From positions 41,497,501-41,561,500 of the forward strand of contig NC_068558.1 of the NCBI RefSeq assembly GCF_022201045.2: a stretch of 64,000 nucleotides of DNA, written 5' to 3'. Under the pieces are notes generated by a model. It saw nothing but the letters and a program-made list of their open reading frames with translations, had not been told where the DNA came from and did no database searches. This DNA comes from Citrus sinensis. Lineage: Eukaryota > Streptophyta > Magnoliopsida > Sapindales > Rutaceae. The number at the start of each line of letters is the position of its first letter. Positions within the stretch are counted from its first letter, which is position 1. Below, one piece after another: positions 23,902 to 35,460 of this stretch. Both the position numbers and the translations under genes were made by a program.

Positions 23902-24200
23902 CCAAGGGGGAGTGTTATGAATTTATTAAAATAAATGTAGATGTTCGTAACATATATATCTTAGTCTCCCTACTATCTCCCATTAGCAACCTTTAGCTTC
24001 CCTATAACTCTCACTATCTCACAAGGAATTATGATCCATAATTTTTCATTAATTTCATGGAGTGATTATGTAACTATAAAAGAAGAACTCATCTTTTTGT
24101 TTTGTACACACACGATTAGAATGAATAAAATCACTCTATAACATATTCTCTCATTTTATTTTTTATCTTGCGTTGTTTCTTTATTTGTATTGTTGGCTAA
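23902..24200 (+). mobile_element. Copia-type LTR remnant (3' end)
   Basis: A polypurine tract (AAGGGGGAG, ending 23912) is followed by TGTTATGAATTT, the usual start of a plant Copia LTR. Within the next 200 bp come a TATA-like TATAAAAG (24075-24082) and an AATAAAAT polyadenylation-like motif (about 24124). No second LTR or internal coding sequence was found, so this is a truncated remnant. The right edge is approximate. Confidence 0.5.
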
Positions 24201-25065
24201 TAGCTTTTTTTGTTTTTTATAAGGCTGTCTCATCTTTAAAAAAAATCAATTCATATTTTTTATCAGTTTCATCAAGTGTAAAGCAAAAAAAAATGATAAT
24301 ACTAAATTCTTTTTTCAAAGCCGAGTGAAGCGCGGTTTTATTTTATAGTTATCAATAAAAGGGGGTATTTATAATAAACCCGTTATTAATTGACCCGATG
24401 TTTATCAAATTGTATTTGTATTTTAATTTCAATAACGGGTAAATTATAAACATCCAAGTGGGGTTGTGCAGGAATAATTGTGCCTCCACTCTAGAATTTC
24501 TACTATGGATCGGAGAATAGATAACATATAAGAAGGGAATGAGTGTGTTTTTGACTAATGAATACTTCTCTCGATTAATATTTTTGTTCATATTTTTATA
24601 TATGTATTCTTGTGACCCATCATGTTCATGCATGAGCTAGTTGTGAGATTCTGTCTTGTCTTCTTCATTTGTTGTTAAATTGTCTTGTCATGATGGGAAT
24701 GCAAAGGAGTCTTGATGGTCTTAATTAGATGATACTCGAAGATATAGAGGAGTCTTGATGTCAACTCGTTGAGTCTTAAGGTTTGACGATGTCTTGATGT
24801 ACGACTTGGTTTCTCTTAGTGTTGATGGCATGTCGTAGTAGTCTTCCAAAAGAAATAAATCTTAGGAGTTGAGTCTTTGACCATAGCAATCTTTGAATGG
24901 TTGTCTTCCAATGGCCTTGCTTGCTTCAGCGTTGTAATCTTTGAATTGCCGATGCAAATCTTCGAATAAGTGATGACTTGAATTGCCAAGAATGTGTTAT
25001 CGTTCAGAGTTCCTTTGTTAGTCTGATATTAGAATGATATCTAGTTTTATTTACCTTATTAATTG

Positions 25066-25085
25066 GGCTTCTGATACCAACCAAC
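25066..25085 (-). mobile_element. Possible retrotransposon primer-binding-site remnant
   Basis: On the minus strand this reads TTGGTATCAGAAGCCC, close to the initiator-Met tRNA primer site (TGGTATCAGAGC) of plant Copia elements. No LTR boundary could be tied to it. Confidence 0.3.
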
Positions 25086-25573
25086 AGAGCGGAGAGCAAG
25101 GTAGCAGAAGTATAATAGAATAGGTTACGCTCTAACAAATCGTAATTAGATTCAGTTCTAATTTAAACGATTCAATGAGATTTGTTATAATTCAAATAAC
25201 TCAACGAAGTTTTAATAATACGTTAAGTGAGATTAGACGATACTCTAATCCAAATGACTTTACAAGAGTGATTTTGATTGATAATCTCAAATGAAATTAT
25301 AAAAGAGGATTTTTTTAATTAAGTAAATATTATGAAAAGTTGAAAACAATAACAAGGCCTCACTATGTATAATAGGGTAAGTCTAGTTCCGTATGTTAGC
25401 TTAAAAAAAGAAATTAAATAACAATTATAATAGAAATAAAAGATTAAACACATACAATTCTTGACTATAACTAAAAATAGAAACAACTTAAATAAAACAT
25501 TCTAAAATCTTCATTTCAAAAAAAAAAAATCTTAAATGTGCTTAATATTGATAGGCTTAGTGATATATCATAG

Positions 25574-26292
25574 GGAAATTATCAGTCATATACCCTTAAA
25601 TGACATCCGTATCAAATGTGTGCGAACACTTTTCAAGTGTATCACTCATATACCCTAAGTTAACAAAACACTTATGTCGTCCACCAATCCGTTAACTTCC
25701 GTTAGAAAGTTAACATAATTATGGCAAATTGATTATTTCGCCCTTAAAACTCAAAATGAGGTAAAAAAATAAATTTACCCAAAAAATTAACATCAATTTT
25801 CAATACACAAATTTTTTTATTTTGTTATTAAAAAAATATATTTTTTAATTAAAAAAATGAATTATTAATGGTACATATTATTAACAATTATCCATCAAAA
25901 TATCCATATTATACCATAAAAAATTATTAACAACATATTATTTACAATTATACATATTATACCACAAAAAATTTCAGTTGGAGTTTGGAGGAGTAGATTT
26001 TCAAAAATTTAAATTAAATTTTGGGGGAGTAGATTCGGTTGTAAAGTATTTTTTTAGCAATTATTAACAATTATCTAATAAATGGGATGACATGTCATTT
26101 TTTAATTAAAGTTTCGTCCATCTTAAAATACTAGATTACTTTTATGATGTCAACGCTTGTAAACGACAATTAACGGATTGGTGGACGACATAGATCTTTT
26201 GTCAGCTTAGGGTATACAAGTGATATACCTTAAAAGTGTTCACACACGTTTGATACAGGTGTCATTTAAGGATATATGAGTGATAATTTTCC
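25574..26292. mobile_element. Long-inverted-repeat element, probably Mutator-type
   Basis: The left end (GGAAATTATCAGTCATATAC) and right end (other strand GGAAAATTATCACTCATATA) are inverted copies. The pairing continues for well over 100 bp: TCGTCCACCAATCCGTTAA at about 25679-25697 recurs inverted as TTAACGGATTGGTGGACGA near 26171-26189. The flanks give only an imperfect 9-bp match (TATATCATA/TATATTAGA). The inside is non-coding and AT-rich. Confidence 0.65.
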
Positions 26293-27800
26293 TATATTAG
26301 AACATGATTTCTACACTTGACTAGACCGATCTAGCTTATGCTTTTGATTTTCAGTATAGGACTTCTTAAAATAAATTATTCGATTATGCCTCTTAATTTT
26401 GTCACTAAAATATAAATATACTTAGGGTGTTTGAGGATTGTTGATTGTGGCTAATAAATTGCAACCGTGAGTTAGGTATAAAGCTCGTGGGCTGTACAAT
26501 AAAACATCGTTTTGCAACATCTGGAGAAGAAGGGGAAAAAGAAAATCATGAAATCTTCAATAAAGTTATAACATCACCCAACGCATAAGAACTCTGAAAT
26601 TCATGTTAAAAACAGTGACGGATTTAGGTAGGATGTATTTAATAATTTTAATGGACAATATAAATGATATAGAGATAAGGGGGGCTATATGATATGAAGC
26701 TAGAGAGCAAAGCACGTAAACAAGCTTATTATTTTTTGATTGAGCTGGGAATTGAAAATTGTACAACATTTAGGAGGCCGACCAATAGGATCAAATGGTG
26801 CGCAAGTAGGCATTCATTACACCTCTGTTTTACCGGTCTCAATTTATTTGAGTCGATAGACGTCCACTTTGCACACTGCATTATTATAATTTGATACTTG
26901 AAATTTTTAAAAAATCACCACCCAATTGACTGTTATTATACCATCAAATATATGAGAAAGTCTTGTCTGGGGGATTTCGGAGGCTGGAGCACCCCCTCAT
27001 TTTGTCCACGTGGTGTTTCCCACCAATGACAAGCTGCACATGTGGCAGAAAACTTTTATTAACTTATTCATCCAGTCTTTCTCCAGGTCTCTCTCTCATT
27101 ATTTTTACATTTAATGAATAATCTCCCTCATGTCTCTTATTTTGATATTCAAAATTCATTTCTTCAATTTGAAACTGTCAAATGATCTGTCTAAACCCAT
27201 ATTTATTCCCCCTACTTGTAAGTTTGTATCACAGACATATATTTGTTCCTGAAATTAATTATTTTAAGATCTACTATATTACTAAATAGTCTAAACTGGC
27301 CCTTAATTAGTTGGTTGAAACCTTAATAAAATATGATTGATTTATCATTGCTATCTTTTAATTGGAATTTTGCATCGATAGTCAGTCTATTGACTAAGTA
27401 TGATATCAATTTATAATCAAGATACTTTCCCTATGTAAGATCTCCGCACAAAGCGCACTAGAGATTTGATGTGTAAATTAACAGTTGGCACAAGCTCACT
27501 GGGGAGTAGAAGAATTAAAACTTTTGATTCTTATTTATGATGCTACGCGGCAATGAAAATTAAACTTATTTTTTTAGTTACCAGCGAGTTGCTGCGGAGA
27601 AGCAAAATTAAGGACCACTGTAAAAGAAAAGACATGGGATTGGCAAGCAATATATAGTTGACGGGGCGATTAAATTTGTTTTCTTCCCTAATTTGGCCTA
27701 ATATTTTCCCCAAACGACCTAACTTCGCGTACTTCAATATTAATTAGAGACCATTCCACTAACAGTCCGCACAATTTGAACCCATGCAGCGCCTACGCAT

Positions 27801-27808
27801 TTTGGCGC
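27801..27808 (+). promoter_or_regulatory. E2F-like motif upstream of the STIG1-like gene
   Basis: TTTGGCGC lies about 110 bp upstream of the start codon and about 35 bp upstream of the TATA box. It matches the E2F consensus, but an 8-mer in a 64-kb window can occur by chance. Confidence 0.35.
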
Positions 27809-27838
27809 AACCTCGTTGACTGCTGCCCCATTTTGGTG

Positions 27839-27846
27839 TATAAATA
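27839..27846 (+). promoter_or_regulatory. TATA box of the STIG1-like gene
   Basis: TATAAATA stands 69 bp upstream of the start codon, a good position for a short-leader gene. Confidence 0.7.
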
Positions 27847-27914
27847 CCGCCACAAGCCCCCCCACAATTTCCATCAAATTCAATTGCTTCTTTTAGTTAA
27901 TCGGTATATCTCCC

Positions 27915-28370
27915 ATGAAGTCCCCACAGATATTTCTCCTCTTGGCCATGCTCGTGGCTTCGGCCATTGCACTCACCGATGCCACGCCACCGCAGTCCGA
28001 AGAAGGATCATTCAATGGCATCGGTACCGGTGACGACAACACTACTACTTCGGTCGATAGGCGAGACTTGCTGACTTCACTCCGAGGAAGAAGGGGGTTC
28101 TTCCCTCGCTCCGCGATGAAATGTGACAAATACCCAAGGGTCTGTCGTGCCCGGGGGAGCCCGGGCCCGGACTGCTGCAAGAAGAGATGTGTAAACGTAA
28201 TGAAAGACAGGTTCAATTGCGGCAAGTGTGGTAGGAACTGTAAGTATTGGCAGACTTGTTGCAGAGGCCGGTGTGTGAACGTAATGTCAAACGAGAAGCA
28301 CTGTGGGGGGTGCAACAACAAGTGCAAGAAAGGGAGTTCTTGCACATACGGGATGTGCAGCTATGCATAA
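27915..28370 (+). CDS. STIG1-like cysteine-rich secreted protein
   Basis: The intronless frame encodes 151 residues. A signal peptide (KSPQIFLLLAMLVASAIALT) directs secretion to the apoplast. A variable acidic/Thr-rich segment follows (about 24-65) and includes a dibasic DRRDLL. The C-terminal 84 residues hold 16 cysteines with the STIG1 pattern. It contains two tandem repeats, CCKKRCVNVMKDRFNCGKC and CCRGRCVNVMSNEKHCGGC. The family includes tobacco/tomato STIG1 (stigma exudate, pollen-tube growth) and Arabidopsis GRIM REAPER (cell-death peptide). Which branch this gene belongs to cannot be told here. A TATA box (27839) and AATAAA (28627-28632) bracket it. The start is the only ATG before the signal peptide. 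Confidence 0.93.
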   Translation: MKSPQIFLLLAMLVASAIALTDATPPQSEEGSFNGIGTGDDNTTTSVDRRDLLTSLRGRRGFFPRSAMKCDKYPRVCRARGSPGPDCCKKRCVNVMKDRFNCGKCGRNCKYWQTCCRGRCVNVMSNEKHCGGCNNKCKKGSSCTYGMCSYA

Positions 28371-29623
28371 ATTAATGCTGCTGCTGCTGCAGACTTCACG
28401 TTACATGCATCGGCAGATTATCTAATACAACCACGTATCTTGGGGCTGGGGCAGCTAAGTTTGGTTCATTTTATGTTATATGTATAATGGCTTTTCGTTC
28501 GTGTCACTGTCACACTAGCTAATAAGGCGAACCATCAGTACCTCTGATGGAATTTGCCAGTACTGTAATGGTTGTTATTCTTTTAATTTTTAATTCATGT
28601 ACGTGTCATGTGTCCATTTGAAGAACAATAAAACTTATTATTAATTGATTGGAATTATTGAGATTTATACATAGGAATCTATGATTATTTATTTATTTAT
28701 TTATTTTTTCCAAACATCTAAAGAAGGAATGAATGATCTCACTCTGGGATGGCGGATGCATGTAATTTTGAAGACAAATAAGTAGTGCTCTGTTCGACGT
28801 GAAACTCGGTAGTTGCGTAGATCATGGGCAGAGTTGTCATAATCTCATTGTCCAGTTGTCAAGTACGAGTAGCGAGTTTCGGCGTTTAATCTAAATGAGA
28901 GAGTACGACTAACGCGCCTTTCAGTTTAAAAGCAGTTTCGAAAAAGCACAAAGCTATTTGTTTTTATTTAGATCAATAGATCATCATCTTAGTGGTTTAC
29001 CAAACGCTACTTTAAGTCTTTAACGTAACAAGATTAGCTAAAGGGCTAATCGAACGCATGATAATAATTTTATAATCTCTTGCTTGCTTCCGAGCCAAAC
29101 CTGCCCTCTTTTTACGCTACTTTCGTGACTTTTTTATTTTTTGTTTTTAGTTTTTTCCCCATTTCTTTTCTTCATTTAACTTTTTGACTATTGGCCATTT
29201 CGTCTTTTGGGCTCTCGTGAGTGAGTCCTGCTGTAAAAAGCAAAACCTATTACCAAATCACACACTACTAATCCACAAACCACACCATTAATTTAGATTA
29301 AAGAAGCAAATGAGAAGAAAAATAATGGGTTTCTAAAAAAAGAGCTTCTTTCCTTTTACTTACGGCTAAATCCACAGATCTTTAGCTGTACAAACCTCAT
29401 TTTTCTTGAGATAAAAATCTAAGTGAAATCTTGTTTTGGGAGGTGGGGTTTTTTTTTTTGGGTGTGTATTTCTTATAAAAACTAGTGCCCATTTCCTAAA
29501 ACCCTTCTTTTCTGAAGCTGTAGATTGCGTTTCTTTGAGTGGTGTTAGTATTTCTCATGAAGATTGATACACATTTAGGAAAAATCTTGACTCTTTGAAA
29601 GTTTCTAGCTGAGCTTGGCAGAG
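28371..29623. other. STIG1-like 3' UTR, spacer and BAP31 5' region
   Basis: A short GCT repeat follows the stop codon and AATAAA lies at 28627-28632. A TTTA repeat lies at 28688-28707. The rest is AT-rich, with the BAP31-like leader in the last 200 bp. No other gene was seen. Confidence 0.5.
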
Positions 29624-32202
29624 ATGATTCAATTGTTGTTCTTGGTTCTTTTCGCTGAGGGTGCTTTGGCTTTTCTTCTATTAGTAAAGATTGGGCCGTT
29701 GAGGGAACTTGTGATTAAGAGTTTGGATCAGCTGAAAATGGGGAAGGGTCCAGCTACTGTTAAAACTATTGCTGGCACCATGTTTGTTATTCTCTTATCA
29801 AGTCTTATGAGCATTGTCAAGATCCAAAACAAAGGTGCAAAGCTTGGTACCATGTCTCCTATGGATCAAGTTCTATGGAGGACTCACTTGCTTGAGGCTT
29901 CACTCATTGGTACGTTGATTCTCTTTTCTGTTGGTGATTTTTGGTTATTGTTTTTTTTTTAATCTTTTACTCTGCAAGTTTTAGTAGTTGTTCATCATTA
30001 GAATTCTCTTTGTGGGACTTAAGAGATATTATTTCATATTGGGATAGGTGGATTTTAAGGAAACTAGGAGGGGGTAATTTGAACTAATGTTACAGGGATT
30101 GTGTTTTGAAATGTAAGATTTAATTAACGAATGCTGGAATCACAATAGGGATATTTAATGCATAAGTTTATTGCTTTATCTAAATACTAAGATTTTAGAT
30201 TTGTGTCAAAGATATATCAGCTTTTGAGAGCCAATATCCCCTTGATTTCTGTTCTTAGAAATCACATTTGCGGTGTGGTGAAATTTGTTCTTAGAATAGA
30301 AGGACTGGGTTATTTTGATGGCATATGCGCATATATAAGAAGTGTGCCCTAGATGGAGGAGAATGGGGGACTTGTATATTGTACACAAGCTTTCTTTATT
30401 TTATTTTATTTTTTTTAAGTAGATTGAGTGAGTGGTGGGCACGCAAAAAACTGAAAAAAGATAGGTATACTACAATAGGGGTCATTGAATACCTGTGTGA
30501 GATTGCTTTTGTTTTGTGTGTGCTAAAGTCCATTCTTTTAAAGGAAGAAAGGGAAATCTGAATTAGGGAATGCGTCCAGGTAATTAATGAAAATATCATA
30601 ACAAACTCATTAGAGAAGTCAATAAGATGCTAAATTCAAAGAGGTTCCCATTCTTCCATTTATGTTCTGAGTATTGTTTCTTGACATGCTTGTGATAAAT
30701 AAATGTTCTAATTTTGAAATTCCCCTTGGTTTATGCCCACAATACCTTTTGCAAGCATCTTGGTCTATAAATATTGTGGTTACGGTTCTTAACATTGTTG
30801 CTGGAATGAAAGATCATGTTCAGTGTGTTCATTCTGATATGTGTGCTTTATGGTTCCTGATTGCTAGAGTTCAAGATTACTGGAATTTCTCTAAACATAA
30901 GACTCGGTTCTATAGCTGTTGATGGGATGCAAATCTCATATTTGAGGTCACCTACTGCACCTTTGGTACTCATAGCAAGATGGAAACTGAACTTGGTTGG
31001 TCTGAAACTTATCGCAATAAGTACTAATGTTGCTTGAAAGGCCTATGAAGATACATCAAAATCATTTTGCTATAGATGCTAATAAATGTTTTTGCTCCTT
31101 ATTTTTAATCTCTTCTGCAATATGGCATGTGCGTTTGTCTTATATCGTGCACTTGTTAGTTAGATATGTGTACATCTGTATGCAGTAACTCAAAAGCATT
31201 TTAGAATTCAAATTTATGAAAGCAGAAATTAGATAAGATAACATCCAAATCTTACAATGTGAAGACTAGAACTGAATTTGATCTGACTAGATGTTGAATG
31301 CCAGGGCTATTTTTGTCTCAAATTCTATTAAGCTTCATGAAACAATTAGCTGTCAATGATTTGAGCTTTAACTATCATTACACTCTTGTAAATTGGATTT
31401 CCTAAATTGTTTACATGTGTTCGTACTCTGTTTTTTCAAATTTTCTGGTTCCTTTTTTTATTCCTCCTGGTTGAATGATTGAAAAGTGCCATGTGTTGCA
31501 TCTCTCGTGTGTAAAAAGTTATGAACTAGAGACCAAACTTTATGTACTACTTCCTTTGTTCTTGTTCCTTTGGCCGGTTACATTGTTGCGCAACATTTTT
31601 CATGTAAGCTGTTGTACCATACAACAAATGGAGGAAATTTTAGTTAAAAACATGTTTCAATGATCAACTGTGAAGGACTCGGTGATTGAAAATCTGAAAG
31701 GAGATAGATTTAACCTTGAGAAGTTAATCGACATTTTTAGTCTCTGAATTTTGTGCAAACTTAAACCATTCTTGGCCCAATTCCTTTTAGCTTGTTTGTG
31801 TAACTATAATGGTCTGAACTTGATTTTGCAGGCTTTACCCTATTTCTTGGATTCATAATTGATCGCATGCATCATTATCTTACTAAGCTTATTCGGCTAA
31901 GGAGTAATGCTGGATCCTCAAAAGAGGAAGTGGAACAGCTTCAAAAAGAAAAAATGCAACTTAAAGACAAGGAAGAGAAGGCTTCCAAGGATTTGAAGCG
32001 GCTGCAAGAAGAGATTTCAACTCTATCTGTGAATTTGAAGAAGCTAAAGTCAGAATGTGAACAGAAGGACAAGCAGATTGAAACCGCTGATGCTCATGTG
32101 ATCGCCCTTCAGAAACAATCTGCAGATCTACTACTTGAATATGATCGCTTACTAGAAGACAACCAAAACCTTCAGAAGCAAGCTCAAGGATACAAGAGTT
32201 GA
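29624..32202 (+). CDS. BAP31-like endoplasmic reticulum membrane protein
   Basis: Two exons (29624-29909 and 31832-32202) join in phase through a glycine codon to give 218 residues, the normal length for plant BAP31-like proteins. Three hydrophobic segments lie at about residues 1-22, 48-65 and 88-106. A long charged coiled coil (about 120-215, rich in Lys/Glu/Leu heptads such as KEEVEQLQKEKMQLKDKEE) faces the cytosol. In animals BAP31 is an ER export and quality-control chaperone; the plant role is inferred from the family. The C-terminus ends QGYKS, so the KKXX retrieval signal of animal BAP31 is absent. A TTG in frame three codons upstream is not used; the ATG at 29624 starts directly with the first membrane segment. 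The single 1.9-kb intron has no supported gene. Confidence 0.92.
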
Positions 32203-33669
32203 GGAAATATCGAAAGACTCCAACATTCAGGTTTTGCAAACGATTACTTCTTTTTGTTCGATGGGATGTCCATAAAACATCTCCAAAATTTCACGGAAAT
32301 GGCTACTGATTTATGCTTCATGGAGGAGTGGTAGACAGGTGGAGGCCAAGTAGCTCCTTTTTAGGGTAGGGGAGTGTTTTGTCTACACCAAATTGTTGAA
32401 AATTTTGTAATTCCCTGAATTTAGAATTTGCAGTTTGCTCATCTTATGTCTTGTCTTATTGTTGATACCCAATTTTCTTTTCAACTGATATAGAAATTGA
32501 AGTTAGATTTTATCTTGAAATTCTGGTCATTAAACATTCATCGGAGGGTTGGAAAGTGGAAACTACCGGATACTGTAATAGCCTACTTCTTTTAGTTTAT
32601 TAATAGACTTGAACATGCTTCATCATTCAGAATTCTTCATAAATATAACCTGGGGGGAAAAAAGGAACAGAATGAAATTTACATAATGAGGTTCAGATTA
32701 AGGACAAATTAGAAACAAGAAAAATTATACTGGAACCTGGATATACTTTCTTGTACAGAACTGATAACTAAAATGAATGAGCATCTCAAGATGCCAACAC
32801 CAGTTGATGCAAATTGCTTTTAACATATATAAACACATCCCTTTGTATATGCATGTATTATACAGAGTTTTACAAGGTGTTAAACCATGCTAGAGGTCTT
32901 GGCTTGTATCCAGAAATGGCAGACAGGTGCAATCTTAACATGGTAAATGTTCTCCATATTCTTCATGTTTGTAAGAGTTGGGGATATATTGAGCTAAAGA
33001 ATTCACACTCTATAGCCTTATTTTCAGATAGTAAGTGGGGGCATATTGTGCAGCAGTTGACAGAGGATCATGCTCTTCATGCTCTTCCATGTGTCCCTGA
33101 AGCCAAGAGCTAAGCTCAAGTGCCAAAATCAATAAAAATCAGAAATCCAGTCCAGAAGAGAGTAAACATATCATAGTTCTGGATAAGACTTCCAGAAGAA
33201 CACTAGTTGATATGACTGATTAATTGGCCTCATGGTGGGTTTATAATCCATGTTCCTTCAAATGCTCTGGGACTTTATAGAGGAAAGTGGAAACCATCTG
33301 TGATGGAGATGTTAGTTCACAAACTCTCTTCATGAGCAAGTCACGGTTGTGAAAACCTAGTTCTTTCATCTAATTGAGGGTCCTTGGCTAGAAAATTTGG
33401 CTCTCAACATACAGAAAGTCCTTGCAGTGCCTCATGTTTCAGCAGTTCCCACTTGCACAGTTCTTATCCCGAAAGAGAGGGAATTACTTCACGTTTCTCA
33501 CAAAAGTCCCTTTTTCATTATTTAGGAGGTGAACAGTGAGCTTGGCAGCTCATCTCCCTCTCACCAGCGTCGAGGTTCTTCACAAGGAGTAATTATTTTC
33601 TAGTAGTCTCTTATAGGCCACAAGCAATTCCAAATCTCTCACTACGGCCACTCATTCTTGCCTTTCTTT
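32203..33669. other. Convergent 3' regions of BAP31-like and PPR genes
   Basis: The BAP31-like 3' UTR lies on the left and the tail of the minus-strand PPR transcript on the right. A 99-codon plus-strand frame (32814-33113) shows no recognisable domain. No transposon ends were found. Confidence 0.45.
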
Positions 33670-35460
33670 TCAGATCATGCAAAGTTCAATATTCGGAAGA
33701 TACCTTATAGCTCTCATCTCTAAGTACAACTTCTTTAGAACGTACGCAATATCTTCATACTGATTATGGCTCTTATCTTCCATAATAAATGCATGGAGCT
33801 CCCCATTCACTTCGACTACACTATAGCCAGGCACTTTCTTCATCCCACTCTTTCTCATTGTCTTTCTTACACCAGCAACTTCTTCCCACTTCTGTTCCAT
33901 GGCAAAGAAGTTTGAAACCAAAGCATGAATGCCCAAGTCATCAGGATTTAGCTTAAGGACCTTCTTTGCCACCTTCTCTCCAATTGAAAACTTCTTATGG
34001 TTATGGCAGCCTGACAAGAGAGCAACCCAGACAGCAAGTCCAGGTTCAGTACTCATGGAATCTACAATCTTTAGTGCTTCTTCTACTTCTCCTGCACGAG
34101 CCAAAAGATCAACCATACAAGCATAGTGGTTCTCAGTTGGTTGAATCTTATATTTGCTGACCATGAGATCAAACCAGTATCGACCTTCTTCCACTAATCC
34201 TGAGTGACTAAGAGCTGAGAGAAGTGAAGCAAAAGTAGAATGGTCTGGTTTTACCTTTGTTTCTATCATCTGGAGGAAGAGAGATAGCGCTTCCTCCCCA
34301 TGTCCATGGATCCCATAGCTAGCAATGATTACATTCCAAGAGATTAAGTCCCTGGATTGCATCTGATCGAAAAGGGCACGTGCACAAGAAGGCACTCCAC
34401 ATTTTGAATACATGTCAATTACAGAAGTACCTAAAACTTGATTAAAATCAAACCTCCTCACAGTATATCCATGAATGGACTTGCCCAATTTCAAAAAACC
34501 AATTTGTGCACATGCCAAAAGTGCACTTATGAGGGATACTGAATCTGGTTCAAACCCACAACTCTGCATCTCCATCAATAATTCAAGTGTACTTCCCGCT
34601 AAACCATTTTGAGCAAAGCCAGAAATTAGTGCACCCCAGGTGACGATGTTAATACGGGACATATTTTTGAATACATGAGAAGCAAGATCCAAATGCCCCG
34701 TCTTAGCATACATATCTACAAGGCTTGTTTGAACCTTGACGTCCAAATTGAGATGTCTCCTAATACTATACCCGTGAACTGAGAGCCCAAATCTCGAGTC
34801 CCCAAGATCAGCACAAGCCTGAATCAACCCCATCATCACAACCTCATCTGCATCAATCCCCTCCTTTTTCATCCTTTTATAAGCATCAACGGCTTCACGA
34901 GGTTGTCCGTTAAACACGAGCCCATTTATCATAGAACTCCAACAAACGAGGTCTTTCCTTTGCATCTTCTCAAACGCAACCATAGCCTCATTCATTTTCC
35001 CACACTTCACATACAAATTCAACATAGACGATCCAACAAACACATCATTTCCATAACCAAGCTCCACTGCTTTACGCCATATTTCCTCCCCCATTTTCAA
35101 GTCCATCAAGCTCACGCAAGCCTTTAGTGCAACTGTAAATGTGGAGCTATCAGGTCTTACGTCTTCTTTTATCATTTGATTATAAAGGCCCAAAACTTCA
35201 AATGGAGATTCTTTACGAGAATACGCAATGATTATGGCATTGTAGGTGTCTACACCTCTCAGAGGCAATTCTTCAAACAGTTTTCGGGCCGACACAATAT
35301 CGTTCTTACCACCGTATAATGCTATGATTCGGCCGACGGAGTTTCCATATGCGGAGAGGTTAGTCTTAATCATCAAAGCGTGGATTTTGATTAGGGTTCT
35401 TTTATCTTTAGCAGCTAAGAAAAGGGCTTTTAGGTGCTTTGGATTTTTGAGAAAGCACAT
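33670..35460 (-). CDS. Pentatricopeptide repeat protein, PLS/E type, probably mitochondrial
   Basis: An intronless frame encodes 596 residues with about a dozen PPR motifs from residue 40 to 480 in P-L-S order. Examples are DTYNAIIIAYSRKESPFEVL, DLVCWSSMINGLVFNGQPRE and DLISWNVIIASYGIHGHGEE. It ends with an E/E+ region (LAVWVALLSGCHNHKKFSIG, then PGYSVVEVNGELHAF). No DYW deaminase domain follows; the protein stops at NIELCMI. Such E-class proteins usually guide C-to-U editing in mitochondria or chloroplasts with a deaminase partner. I recall the Arabidopsis counterpart as At3g25060, predicted mitochondrial. The RNA target cannot be read from sequence alone. Intronless structure is normal for this family. 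Confidence 0.93.
   Translation of the reverse strand: MCFLKNPKHLKALFLAAKDKRTLIKIHALMIKTNLSAYGNSVGRIIALYGGKNDIVSARKLFEELPLRGVDTYNAIIIAYSRKESPFEVLGLYNQMIKEDVRPDSSTFTVALKACVSLMDLKMGEEIWRKAVELGYGNDVFVGSSMLNLYVKCGKMNEAMVAFEKMQRKDLVCWSSMINGLVFNGQPREAVDAYKRMKKEGIDADEVVMMGLIQACADLGDSRFGLSVHGYSIRRHLNLDVKVQTSLVDMYAKTGHLDLASHVFKNMSRINIVTWGALISGFAQNGLAGSTLELLMEMQSCGFEPDSVSLISALLACAQIGFLKLGKSIHGYTVRRFDFNQVLGTSVIDMYSKCGVPSCARALFDQMQSRDLISWNVIIASYGIHGHGEEALSLFLQMIETKVKPDHSTFASLLSALSHSGLVEEGRYWFDLMVSKYKIQPTENHYACMVDLLARAGEVEEALKIVDSMSTEPGLAVWVALLSGCHNHKKFSIGEKVAKKVLKLNPDDLGIHALVSNFFAMEQKWEEVAGVRKTMRKSGMKKVPGYSVVEVNGELHAFIMEDKSHNQYEDIAYVLKKLYLEMRAIRYLPNIELCMI

Larger units (their letters stand above)
18781..27800. 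other. Gene-free, AT-rich transposon island
   Basis: About 9 kb without a supported gene. It holds two PIF/Harbinger-type MITEs, a Mutator-type fold-back element, a second long-inverted-repeat element, an AT microsatellite and Copia-like LTR remnants, listed separately. The remainder is AT-rich sequence I cannot assign. Confidence 0.6.

Noticed and set aside
24352-24633. 93-codon minus-strand frame in the transposon island
   Set aside because: AT-driven composition (Asn, Tyr, Ile, Lys) and no homology signal. Likely chance.
32814-33113. 99-codon plus-strand frame between BAP31-like and PPR genes
   Set aside because: No known domain, and it lies where two 3' UTRs converge.
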